Source: Acidobacteriaceae bacterium (GTDB taxonomy: Bacteria; Acidobacteriota; Terriglobia; Terriglobales; Acidobacteriaceae). From it: a stretch of DNA of 41,362 nucleotides. The translations under genes were made by a program, and so were the position numbers. The notes beneath the pieces are model-generated. The model made no database searches. It saw nothing but the letters and a program-made list of their open reading frames with translations, and was not told the DNA's origin. Below are positions 1-7,098 of the stretch, in pieces; within the stretch, counting starts at the first letter, position 1; every line of letters begins with the position of its first letter. The stretch is taken from the NCBI GenBank assembly GCA_030041515.1, contig JASHNS010000120.1, forward strand, positions 1 to 41,362, read 5' to 3'.

Positions 1-918
1 CAGGAACGACACGATCCCAATTCCCACGGAGTAATAGAGCGCCGCGCCCTCCCACGTCCTCCACCGTCGCGACGCCAACGCCAGCGGCACCCAAAGCACA
101 ATCACGGGAAACAGCGCCGACGGCAGCAGCTGCGTCACGAGATACCCCAGCGGAAACCGGTCGATTCGCGCGTGGTACGGAATCAGCCGCGTCATGATCA
201 GCCAGCACGCGCGCACCGCATGCTCCCGCACCAGATACAGAAAATCCAATACCACTGGCGCAATAAACCCCACGCATGCCGCCGCCACGTGCGGCGCCAT
301 CCGCTCCCGCCGCCGCCGCAGCGCAATCGCCGCAAGAACCAGAACCCCCACGGCCCAGGGCAGGGCATTGGGCTTGATCAGCGCGGCCGCGCCCGCGATC
401 CCTCCAAACGCCAGGCTCCCCATCCACGCGTTGCGTCGCAGCGCATAGAAGATCGCCGCGCACGCCACCAGCAACATCACCGCCAGCACCAGGTCCCGTT
501 CGCCGGCCTGGTCCACCCCATCATGAATGTGCAGCACGAACAGAAAGCACGCCGCAAACAGCGCGCCCAGCCACGCATCCCGCCTCGCCATCGCGAACAT
601 CGCGGCTGCGGCCACCGCCATCAGCGTGAAATCGTACAACCGCCAGCCCAGCGCCCCCGCGCCGAAGACGTGGACCACCGCCCAGTCGAGCGGAAAACAC
701 CCCGGCAGGTTGATGTCCACAATTTGCCGATACGGCGCGAGCCCATGCTCCAGCAGGAATGCCCCGTAGTGCATCACCGCCGCATCGCCCACCAGCGGCC
801 AGTGCAGCGTATCCACCACCAGAAACGCCGCGCACCCTGTCAGCGCCAGCGCCAGCACCAACTGCAAGGCCGCAATCAGCGGCTCGATGCCGCGCCGCTC
901 AGCCGTGCCGGTCTTCAT
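1..918 (-). CDS. Polytopic membrane protein, glycosyltransferase family 39/ArnT-like (partial, C-terminus beyond window)
   Basis: An open frame of 306 codons runs from the ATG at 918 to base 1 without a stop, so only the N-terminal part is present. After a short basic start there is a hydrophobic segment (about residues 13-35), then the pattern GDAAVMHYGAFLLEHGLAPY followed by VDINLPG. This resembles the first periplasmic loop of PMT/ArnT-type transferases, where an acidic residue precedes 'pY.d..d.kpP'. Several further membrane spans follow, with basic loops such as RRRRER. Family members move sugars from polyprenyl-phosphate carriers in the inner membrane; substrate is unknown here. It starts 16 bases after the E1 gene stop, with GGAG close to the ATG, so co-transcription is likely. 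The specific family is inferred from the loop pattern and hydrophobicity. Confidence 0.6.
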   Translation of the reverse strand, partial: MKTGTAERRGIEPLIAALQLVLALALTGCAAFLVVDTLHWPLVGDAAVMHYGAFLLEHGLAPYRQIVDINLPGCFPLDWAVVHVFGAGALGWRLYDFTLMAVAAAAMFAMARRDAWLGALFAACFLFVLHIHDGVDQAGERDLVLAVMLLVACAAIFYALRRNAWMGSLAFGGIAGAAALIKPNALPWAVGVLVLAAIALRRRRERMAPHVAAACVGFIAPVVLDFLYLVREHAVRACWLIMTRLIPYHARIDRFPLGYLVTQLLPSALFPVIVLWVPLALASRRWRTWEGAALYYSVGIGIVSFL

Positions 919-934
919 TCTCCGCACGGCCTGT

Positions 935-3157
935 TCAATACTTCGCCACCTCCGCAATCGCCCTGAAGATTCCATCCGGCTGCGGCAAAATTGCATCTTC
1001 AACCGCCGGCTGATACGCCACGAACGTATCCAGCGCCCCAATCCGCCGCACCGGCGCATCCAGCGCGTCGAACAGCTCCTCGCCGATCCGCGCCGCCAGC
1101 TCCGCCCCGTAGCCCCAGCTCACCATATCCTCGTGGGCCACGATCACTTTGCTCGTCTTCGTTACTGATTCGGCGATCGCCTCCCAGTCGTACGGATTCA
1201 GCGTCCGCAGATCCAGGATCTCCGTCTCCACGCCCAGCTCCCGCTGCGCCCGCTGCGCCGCCTGCAGCGCCCGCGGCACAATCGCTCCATACGTGATGAC
1301 CGTCAGATCCTCGCCTTCGCGCACCACCTTCGCCTTGCCGAACGGAATCATGTACTCCGACCCCGGATACGGCGCCCGCCCGTACGACTCCCGATACAGC
1401 CGCTTGTGCTCGAAGAACAGCACCGGATCGTCGCAACGGATCGCCGTGCGCAGCAGCCCGTTCGCGTCCAGTGCGTTCGACGGAAAGACCACCCGCATCC
1501 CCGGCGTGTGCGTAAACAGGCTCTCCCCCGACTGCGAATGATAAATCGCGCCGCCCGTCAGATACCCGCCAATCGGAACGCGAATCACCGCCGGCGCCGA
1601 GAACCCTCCATTCGACCTCCACCGCATCAGCGGCAGCTCGTTGCGCAGCTGGTGCATCGCCGGCCAGATGTAGTCGAAGAACTGGATCTCCGCCACCGGC
1701 TTCAGCCCGCGCACCGCCAGCCCAATCGCGCGCCCCACAATCGCCGCTTCCGCCAGTTGCGCGTTGAACACCCGCGACGATCCGTACTCGCACTGCAGTC
1801 CCGCTGTCAGCTTGAAGACGCCGCCCTTGCCCTTCACCTGTTTCTGCTGCAGATACTCCTCGCGCGAGCAGTCCGCCACATCCTCGCCGAAGACCACGAT
1901 CCGCGGATCGCGCCGCATCTCGTCATGCAGGCACGCGTTGATCAGGTCCGCCATCGTGCGATCGTCGGTGCGGTCGCCGGGCGCGGGCGCCGGCTCGCTG
2001 GCCAGCTCCGCCCGCGTCGGATCGTAATCCTCTGAGTACCGATGCCGCAGGATCGCCGCCGTCTCCGTCGACGGCATTGGAGCCGCCAGCGCCCGCTCCG
2101 CCGCCTGCCGCACCGCCTCGTCCACCTGCCTCTCGATCCGCTCGATCCCTTCCGCGTCCAGGATTCCCTCGCGCAGCAAATACATCTGGAAGTTGTGGAT
2201 CGGATCCCGCAGCGCATCCGCCTCCCGCTCCCCCGCCGGCCGGTACAGCTTGTCGTTATCGGAATGCGAATGCGAATACGGCCGGATCACATGCCCGTGC
2301 ACCAGCGCCGGCCCCTTCCGCGCCCGGCAGTAGGCCACCGCCTTCTCAAACGCTTCCATGCACGCAATCGGATCCGTCCCGTCCACTTCCGCGATGTGCA
2401 AGTTTGGAAAATTTCCCAGCAGGCGCGAGATGTTCCCGCCCGGGGTGTTCACCTCCACCGGCACGGAGATCGCGTACCCGTTGTCTTCCACCACAAACAG
2501 CACGGGCAGCTTGCCGTTCGACGCGACGCTGATCGCCTCCCAGAACTCGCCCTCGCTCGTTGCGCCGTCGCCGATCGAGACGTACACCACCTCGTCGCCG
2601 TGGAACTCCACCGGGTGGAACTGCCGGTAGTCGTCCCGCCGCGGATCGCCGGCCGTCTCCTGCGCCACCGACTCCGCCGCCTCCGGATTGGCCGCGAAGT
2701 ACAACGCCGCCTCCGCGCACCCCACCGCCTGCAAACACTGCGTCGCCGTCGATGACGACGGGCTCACGATATGCCGCTCCGGGCTCGACCAGTGCGACGG
2801 CATCTGCCGCCCGCCGCTCGCCGGATCGGTCGCCGCGCCCACCGACTGCAGCAACTGCTCTTCCACCGGCGTCCCCAGCGCCAGCGACAGCGCCCGATCC
2901 CGGTAATACGGGAAGAACCAGTCGTACCCCGCTCGCAGAGCCAGCCCCGCCGTCACCAGCAGCGCCTCATGCCCGGCGCCCGAGATCTGGAAAAACACCT
3001 TCTGCTGATTCTTCAGGATGATCTCGCGGTCGTCGGTCTTCCGCGACAGATACATCAACCGGTAAATCTCAACGAGCTTTTCGCGCGCCACGCCGCCCTT
3101 GCCGTTGGCGGCGGCAGACGTTGCGCTTTCTGCGCTGGAGACCGCAATGCGGGCCAT
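935..3157 (-). CDS. Fused 2-oxoacid dehydrogenase E1 component, alpha and beta subunits in one chain (branched-chain type)
   Basis: A 740-residue thiamine-diphosphate enzyme for oxidative decarboxylation of a 2-oxoacid in the cytoplasm, passing the acyl group to a lipoyl E2 not present here. Residues about 25-370 are E1-alpha: [13 protein letters not shown], the TPP motif [15 protein letters not shown] with EDNGYAIS, and the loop [14 protein letters not shown], which matches the branched-chain E1 phosphorylation-loop region. Residues about 400-740 are E1-beta: [38 protein letters not shown] and a C-terminal transketolase-like domain with [14 protein letters not shown]. Alpha and beta are normally separate genes, so this is a natural fusion. 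ATG at 3157 is preferred to the TTG just before it because GAGGGG lies 5 bases upstream. Branched-chain rather than pyruvate specificity is inferred from similarity. Confidence 0.92.
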   Translation of the reverse strand: MARIAVSSAESATSAAANGKGGVAREKLVEIYRLMYLSRKTDDREIILKNQQKVFFQISGAGHEALLVTAGLALRAGYDWFFPYYRDRALSLALGTPVEEQLLQSVGAATDPASGGRQMPSHWSSPERHIVSPSSSTATQCLQAVGCAEAALYFAANPEAAESVAQETAGDPRRDDYRQFHPVEFHGDEVVYVSIGDGATSEGEFWEAISVASNGKLPVLFVVEDNGYAISVPVEVNTPGGNISRLLGNFPNLHIAEVDGTDPIACMEAFEKAVAYCRARKGPALVHGHVIRPYSHSHSDNDKLYRPAGEREADALRDPIHNFQMYLLREGILDAEGIERIERQVDEAVRQAAERALAAPMPSTETAAILRHRYSEDYDPTRAELASEPAPAPGDRTDDRTMADLINACLHDEMRRDPRIVVFGEDVADCSREEYLQQKQVKGKGGVFKLTAGLQCEYGSSRVFNAQLAEAAIVGRAIGLAVRGLKPVAEIQFFDYIWPAMHQLRNELPLMRWRSNGGFSAPAVIRVPIGGYLTGGAIYHSQSGESLFTHTPGMRVVFPSNALDANGLLRTAIRCDDPVLFFEHKRLYRESYGRAPYPGSEYMIPFGKAKVVREGEDLTVITYGAIVPRALQAAQRAQRELGVETEILDLRTLNPYDWEAIAESVTKTSKVIVAHEDMVSWGYGAELAARIGEELFDALDAPVRRIGALDTFVAYQPAVEDAILPQPDGIFRAIAEVAKY

Positions 3158-3261
3158 CAAATCCCCTCGAACGAATTAGATGTCGCTTCTCCCAGTTTAG
3201 AGCCAACGGCAGGGAATCGCCCCCCTGGGAAACGCCGGCTTCCGCCCTGGGCAAACGGACG

Positions 3262-3291
3262 ATTGTAGCAACTCTGTTGAAAGGGAATCCA
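3262..3291 (-). promoter_or_regulatory. Candidate promoter of the fused E1 gene
   Basis: On the minus strand TACAAT (3267-3262) is a good -10 hexamer. TGGATT (3291-3286) lies 18 bases upstream as a weak -35. Transcription would start near 3255, giving a leader of about 100 bases before the E1 ATG. The call rests on hexamer match only. Confidence 0.35.
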
Positions 3292-3454
3292 GCGGCAGAT
3301 TCAACGCGCCGGCAGCGCAATGTTGATTAGCCCAGCGGTTCAGCGCGGGGCGAGCAACCCCAAAATCCAGAGCGCCGGAGGGGCGGCGTGGGGCTCGGGG
3401 AAAAAATATTTTGAGAACCTCATCCCGCAGTTCATTGGATTCATGAGGGTTCCA

Positions 3455-3479
3455 GGGTAATACCCTGCGGGTATTACCC
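3455..3479. repeat. Perfect 11-bp inverted repeat
   Basis: GGGTAATACCC at 3455-3465 and GGGTATTACCC at 3469-3479 are exact reverse complements with a 3-base spacer. Each arm is itself almost palindromic. It could be an operator for a dimeric or tetrameric regulator or the tip of an RNA hairpin; no T-run follows, so it does not look like a terminator. Confidence 0.75.
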
Positions 3480-3546
3480 CGCCGCCTTGCCTTCGCCATG
3501 CGCTTGAGCGCGTTCGCGCGGCTGAGGGAAAGACTTGCAGATGCGA

Positions 3547-3565
3547 TTCCGGGCCTATCCCGGAA
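3547..3565. repeat. 7-bp inverted repeat
   Basis: TTCCGGG (3547-3553) and CCCGGAA (3559-3565) pair perfectly around a 5-base loop. It lies 60 bases before the 3626-3660 terminator in the same non-coding interval and may be part of one folded transcript. Confidence 0.5.
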
Positions 3566-3625
3566 AGCTGGTGTCGTGGAGTTGAGAAAGAGCGCCGTAG
3601 CCGGGCCTCTGAGGGCCGAAAAGGA

Positions 3626-3660
3626 AAAGCTCTGTCGCGAGACAGAGCTTTCTTCTTTTT
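3626..3660. terminator. Strong bidirectional intrinsic terminator
   Basis: AAAGCTCTGTC (3626-3636), loop GCGA, GACAGAGCTTT (3641-3651) form an 11-bp perfect stem. On the plus strand it is followed by CTTCTTTTT. On the minus strand it is followed by TTTTCCTTTT, so it can stop transcription both ways. It fits the end of the minus-strand gene that stops at 3855. On the plus strand it would end an unrecognised transcript. Confidence 0.8.
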
Positions 3661-3854
3661 CAGCATAGGCGGGTGGGGAAACTGGAGGCAAGGAGATTCG
3701 GAGGGTGAGACGGTACGACGGTACCGGCGCGGGGAGGTTACGGGTTCGGGTCGGTGCGCGAAGGTTGGCGGAACGATCTATTGGCAGCGGTGCGGGAGGT
3801 AACGTTACTGGGCGGGTCGGCTGCGCCCGTTCCGAGCGGGGTGGCGCGTGGGAA

Positions 3855-4931
3855 TCAGGTTGGCTGGACGGCGGCTTCGGGTTCGGGTACCGGCTCCGAT
3901 GGGAAGCTGAAGGGCAGCGACAGGGGCGCTGAGCCGCTGTAGAGGCGTTCAATCCAGGAGAGGAAGTTCGTACGGGCGCGCGCAAGCATGACGGCCTGGG
4001 AGAGCTCATCAGGGCCGACTTCGGAAACGAGTTTGGAGCCGATGAGGAGGTCCTCGCCCTGCTTGCCCTCGAGTGAGCGCGCGAGGCCAACCGCCCACTT
4101 TTTTGCTTCTTCGTCTTTCGCTTCGTAGTAGCCTCGGCTGACGGATTCGGCGAGGCAGCGATAAAAGTAGTGCTGCGCGGCCTTGCGCGCTGTGTTCAGG
4201 GCGTTCCAGTCGATGAGGTTTTTCGCGTCGAGGAATTTACCGGGCTCGCTGACGATTTCGTGGGCCAGGGCGTAGCTGGGCCTGGATTCCATTCCGACAA
4301 GGGGAAGAAAGAAGTCGAGGCGAAGGATCCAGCGCAGAAGGCGGAGCGGTTCCATGCCCGCGTTCGTACGGCCGATGAGCTCCGAGGGCCAATGACCATC
4401 GGCGATCATGACGGCTTCGCGCTCCGAGGGTGCCAGGTTGTCCCAGATGCCGTTGGCGCGCAGGAGATCGATGTGAGTTCGGCGGGAGATGATTTCGACG
4501 TTCGGAGGGAGCTGTTTGTCGCGGAGGAAGGCCTCGCTGCCGGCGCGGTCGAGCATGACGGCATAAAGGAGGCCCATCTGTGCGAGATACGCACGCAGTT
4601 CGGGAGTTTCCTCGTGGAGAGGCGTGGCAGGAGGTTCCGGCTGGAGCGAGATGCGGACCGGCTCGTTGCGCCTGTTGTTGCGGCGGATCCACCAAACGAC
4701 GGGGATGGCGAGGACGAGGAGCCAAACGCCGCCGGAGCCGATGAGCCACACAAGGTAGGCGACGCAGAGGAACGGGGTGAGCAGAAGCAGGATGAGCCGG
4801 AGGAGGAACTTACGGGCCCGAGGGTCCTTGTGGGCGCGGCGGAGGCTGAAGCCTGCCTGGCGCCATAAGGCGCCGAGGGAAATCTGACGCCAGTAGCGCT
4901 TGCTGAAGAACAACCGAAGGAAACTGAGCAT
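3855..4931 (-). CDS. Membrane-anchored DUF4272-like protein
   Basis: A 358-residue protein of unknown function. A basic N-terminus (residues 1-45, rich in Arg/Lys) is followed by two adjacent hydrophobic spans at about 46-65 and 67-85, then WWIRRNNRR. This suggests a short hairpin anchor with a large cytoplasmic domain. The soluble part contains SRRTHIDLLRANGIWDNL, followed by ERE and then EPLRLLRWILRLD, which resembles the DUF4272 pattern (an early 'R...L...G' segment followed by 'R...L.W.L'). The C-terminus is Pro/Glu-rich. No strong ribosome binding site is visible before the ATG. It stands alone: a repeat-filled gap separates it from gnd upstream, and the non-coding interval with a terminator follows. 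The family call is tentative. Confidence 0.7.
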   Translation of the reverse strand: MLSFLRLFFSKRYWRQISLGALWRQAGFSLRRAHKDPRARKFLLRLILLLLTPFLCVAYLVWLIGSGGVWLLVLAIPVVWWIRRNNRRNEPVRISLQPEPPATPLHEETPELRAYLAQMGLLYAVMLDRAGSEAFLRDKQLPPNVEIISRRTHIDLLRANGIWDNLAPSEREAVMIADGHWPSELIGRTNAGMEPLRLLRWILRLDFFLPLVGMESRPSYALAHEIVSEPGKFLDAKNLIDWNALNTARKAAQHYFYRCLAESVSRGYYEAKDEEAKKWAVGLARSLEGKQGEDLLIGSKLVSEVGPDELSQAVMLARARTNFLSWIERLYSGSAPLSLPFSFPSEPVPEPEAAVQPT

Positions 4932-5050
4932 GGGAGCTGGTAAGGTGCGCTCAGTTTAGTACGGAGATACAGCTCCGGTGTAAAGGAAATTGGTTGTCAG
5001 GGAGATTGCTCTCCCAGGAATCCGGTTATCCAGGGGCGAGCGGAAAGCAG

Positions 5051-5062
5051 GGGCTGAAGCCC
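5051..5062. repeat. Short palindrome GGGCTGAAGCCC
   Basis: A 5-bp stem around GA. A near copy, GGGCTGAAGCC, lies at 5174-5184 on the same strand, so the pair brackets the 5084-5167 repeat and probably belongs to one composite element. Confidence 0.5.
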
Positions 5063-5083
5063 GGATCATTCGGAGCGGGAGTC

Positions 5084-5167
5084 GGCACGACTGAAAGTCG
5101 TGCCCTGATACAAGTCACCTGTCTCGGAGTGGTTTCCGCAGGCCGGGCGGTCGTGCCCTGATACAAG
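5084..5167. repeat. Composite repeat: 9-bp hairpin plus 18-bp direct repeat
   Basis: GGCACGACT (5084-5092), GAA, AGTCGTGCC (5096-5104) form a perfect hairpin. The 18-mer GTCGTGCCCTGATACAAG occurs at 5097-5114 and again, exactly, at 5150-5167. Between the copies lies CGGAGTGGTTTCCGCAGG. I recognise this combination as a type of dispersed intergenic element in Acidobacteriota genomes; that part is memory, not something the window proves. Confidence 0.65.
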
Positions 5168-5315
5168 GCGCATGGGCTGAAGCCGAACGGCGTTGCACAT
5201 CGGTGTCCCGCTCTCTTATATTCGCGAACGGTGCGCAGAGCCGTTGGGCTCGCTCGGGACGAGGTTATGAGCACGGGTTGGATAAACGCGGCGAAGGCGC
5301 CCGGCGGAAGCGACG

Positions 5316-5370
5316 AAATGCAGGTCCTTCGATGGCTCGCCGGTGCGGGCCATCTTCGCTCAGGATGACG
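5316..5370. repeat. Dispersed hairpin element, family 1, copy A
   Basis: The left flank AATGCAGGTCCTTCGA and right flank CGCTCAGGATGAC match copies B and C (7031-7090, 8983-9045). The centre is a different hairpin: GATGGCTCGC pairs with GCGGGCCATC around CGGT, with one T-G wobble. It lies just beyond the gnd stop. Confidence 0.75.
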
Positions 5371-5389
5371 GATTTTTTTCGCGAGCAGG

Positions 5390-6880
5390 CTACACGTTAT
5401 AGGTGGACGAAGAAACGCGGCCGCCCCTTCCCGTCCAGTTCGTGTGGAAGAATTGGCCGCGGGGCTTGTCTGTGCGCTCGTAGGTGTGCGCGCCGAAGAA
5501 GTCGCGCTGCGCCTGCAGCAGATTCGCGGGCAGGCGCGCGGTGCGGTATCCGTCGTAAAACGAGAGCGCGGTGGAGAACGCTGGAGCCGGCACGCCCAGC
5601 GCGATGGCTTTGACCAGCGCTTTGCGCCAGGAGGCCTGGTACTGGTTGAGGACGCCCGAAAAGAAGCTGTCGAAGAGCAGGTTCTCGAGCGCGGGATTTT
5701 TGTCGTACGCGTCCTTGATTTTGCCGAGGAAGCGGCTGCGGATGATGCAGCCTCCGCGCCACATGAGCGCGATGCCGCCCATGTTGACGCGCCAGCCGAA
5801 TTCTTTGGCGGCTTCGCGGAGCAGCATGTATCCCTGCGCGTAGGAAATGATTTTGGAGCAGTAGAGCGCGCGGCGCACGTTCTCGATGAAGTCGGGGCGG
5901 TCGGCGAGGGCGGCCTGGCCGATGGGGCCTTCGAGGATCTTCGAGGCGGCGACACGCTCGTCTTTGATGGCGGAGAGGCAGCGCGCGAAGACGGCTTCGC
6001 TGATGAGCGTGACCGGCATGCCGAGGTCGAGCGCGGAATTGACGGTCCACTTGCCGGTGCCTTTCTGACCGGCGGTGTCGAGGATTTTGTCGACAAGGGG
6101 CGAGCCGTCGTCGTCCTTTTTGGCGAAGATTTCGGAGGAGATTTCGATGAGGTAGCTGTCGAGCTCGCCCTTGTTCCACTCGGTGAAGATGTGCGAGAGC
6201 TCGTCGGGCGTGGCGTTGAGCGCGTGGCGGAGCAGGTCGTAGGCTTCGCAGATGAGCTGCATGTCGCCGTACTCGATGCCGTTGTGCACCATTTTGACGT
6301 AATGGCCCGCGCCCTGATCGCCGACCCAGTCGCAGCAGGGAGTTCCCTGGCCGTCGGAGCTGGTGGCTTTGCCGCTGGCGTCGACCTTGGCGGCGATGGC
6401 CTGGAAGATGGGTTTGACGTGCGGCCAGGCTTCAGGATTGCCGCCGGGCATGATGGAGGGTCCGAAGCGCGCGCCTTCTTCTCCGCCGGAAACGCCGGTG
6501 CCGATGAAGAGGATTCCCTTCACGGCGAGGTCTTTGGTGCGGCGGTTGGAGTCGGTGAAGAGCGAATTGCCGCCGTCGATGATGATGTCGCCGGGCTCGA
6601 GCAGCGGGAGCAGATGCTCGATGTTCTGGTCGACGACGTCGCCGGCCTTGACCATGAGCATGACGCGGCGCGGGCGTTTGAGGAGAGAGACGAATTCCTG
6701 GAGGGGGTGGGCGCCGACGACCTGGGTGCCGCGGGCTTCGTTGGCGAGGAAGTCGTCGACCTTGGAGACGGTGCGGTTGAAGACGGCGACCTTGAAGCCG
6801 TGGTCATTCATGTTGAGGACGAGGTTCTGGCCCATGACAGCGAGGCCGATCAAGCCGATGTCGCAGGAAGCGTCGGGCAT
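5390..6880 (-). CDS. gnd: 6-phosphogluconate dehydrogenase, decarboxylating
   Basis: Catalyses NADP-linked oxidative decarboxylation of 6-phosphogluconate to ribulose 5-phosphate in the pentose phosphate pathway. The 496-residue length suits the long (E. coli-type) form. An N-terminal Rossmann motif GLAVMGQN is followed by VAVFNRT. Next come IIIDGGNSLF, the signature GTGVSGGEEGARFGPSIMPGG, and VKMVHNGIEYGDMQLICEAY with the catalytic Lys and Asn region. The C-terminal helical domain has GTGKWT and later FYDGYRTARLP. The ATG at 6880 is chosen because GGAG lies 6 bases upstream; a TTG 12 bases earlier overlaps that site. It is followed by a repeat-rich gap and preceded by another, so it is probably monocistronic. 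Confidence 0.97.
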   Translation of the reverse strand: MPDASCDIGLIGLAVMGQNLVLNMNDHGFKVAVFNRTVSKVDDFLANEARGTQVVGAHPLQEFVSLLKRPRRVMLMVKAGDVVDQNIEHLLPLLEPGDIIIDGGNSLFTDSNRRTKDLAVKGILFIGTGVSGGEEGARFGPSIMPGGNPEAWPHVKPIFQAIAAKVDASGKATSSDGQGTPCCDWVGDQGAGHYVKMVHNGIEYGDMQLICEAYDLLRHALNATPDELSHIFTEWNKGELDSYLIEISSEIFAKKDDDGSPLVDKILDTAGQKGTGKWTVNSALDLGMPVTLISEAVFARCLSAIKDERVAASKILEGPIGQAALADRPDFIENVRRALYCSKIISYAQGYMLLREAAKEFGWRVNMGGIALMWRGGCIIRSRFLGKIKDAYDKNPALENLLFDSFFSGVLNQYQASWRKALVKAIALGVPAPAFSTALSFYDGYRTARLPANLLQAQRDFFGAHTYERTDKPRGQFFHTNWTGRGGRVSSSTYNV

Positions 6881-6981
6881 AGAGATCTCCAAAGAGATTT
6901 TGCGCTATGGAGAGAGGATAAACCAGTGGTCAGACCTCAAAAGTGATCAGTAACGAGCTGCCAGCTTCCGGCAGCCGGCAG

Positions 6982-7021
6982 CCCACCCTATCCGCGATAA
7001 GGCCGCGGATAAGGGTGGGGC
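6982..7021. repeat. Dispersed hairpin element, family 2, copy 1
   Basis: CCCACCC (6982-6988) pairs with GGGTGGG (7013-7019). Inside it TATCCGCG (6989-6996) pairs with CGCGGATA (7004-7011), with one bulged A. A second copy with the same outer arms but a different inner stem is at 28382-28448. It lies directly before family 1 copy B in the 206-base gap between gnd and ggt. Confidence 0.7.
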
Positions 7022-7030
7022 ACCCGGCAG

Positions 7031-7090
7031 AAATGCAGGTCCTTCGACTGCGTTTGGCGCGCGGCGCGCCAAACGCCGCTCAGGATGACA
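7031..7090. repeat. Dispersed hairpin element, family 1, copy B
   Basis: The flanks AATGCAGGTCCTTCGAC and CGCTCAGGATGACAG are shared with copies A and C. The centre is a 13-bp perfect stem, GCGTTTGGCGCGC (7050-7062) against GCGCGCCAAACGC (7064-7076). It ends 8 bases after the ggt stop codon, so it may also protect or terminate that transcript. Confidence 0.8.
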
Positions 7091-7098
7091 GCTTTTGA

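Larger units (their letters stand above)
3158..3854. other. Long non-coding interval with inverted repeats
   Basis: No convincing gene lies between the E1 start and the end of the DUF4272-like gene. Frames that stay open here read low-complexity Arg/Ser/Pro and lack family features. The interval holds a candidate E1 promoter, two perfect inverted repeats (3455-3479 and 3547-3565), an A/T-rich patch at about 3400-3412, and a strong hairpin with T-runs (3626-3660). A structured RNA is possible, but I could not match it to a known class. At about 3.3 kb the plus strand also changes from C-rich to G-rich. Confidence 0.6.
4932..5389. other. Repeat-filled intergenic region between gnd and the DUF4272-like gene
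   Basis: No gene is supported in these 458 bases. They hold short hairpins of the form GGGCTGAAGCC (5051-5062, 5174-5184), an 18-bp direct repeat with a hairpin (5084-5167), and one copy of the long dispersed hairpin element (5316-5370). Open frames through here are translations of repeats. Confidence 0.7.

Noticed and set aside
3340-3666. Minus-strand frame starting MLKKKKAL
   Set aside because: It begins inside the terminator hairpin, whose A-run gives the Lys residues. No ribosome binding site or domain is visible.
3158-3854. Replication origin
   Set aside because: The composition switch is suggestive, but no cluster of DnaA boxes and no dnaA, dnaN or gidA-type neighbours are present.
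5026-6096. Minus-strand frame running through the intergenic repeats into gnd
   Set aside because: Low-complexity Ser/Arg/Pro product; its start is inside gnd in a wrong frame and its end is translation of dispersed repeats.
5444-6946. Long plus-strand open frame of about 500 codons
   Set aside because: Exactly antisense to gnd; the Val/Glu/Ala/Asp-rich translation has no domain and arises from GC-rich codon use on the other strand.
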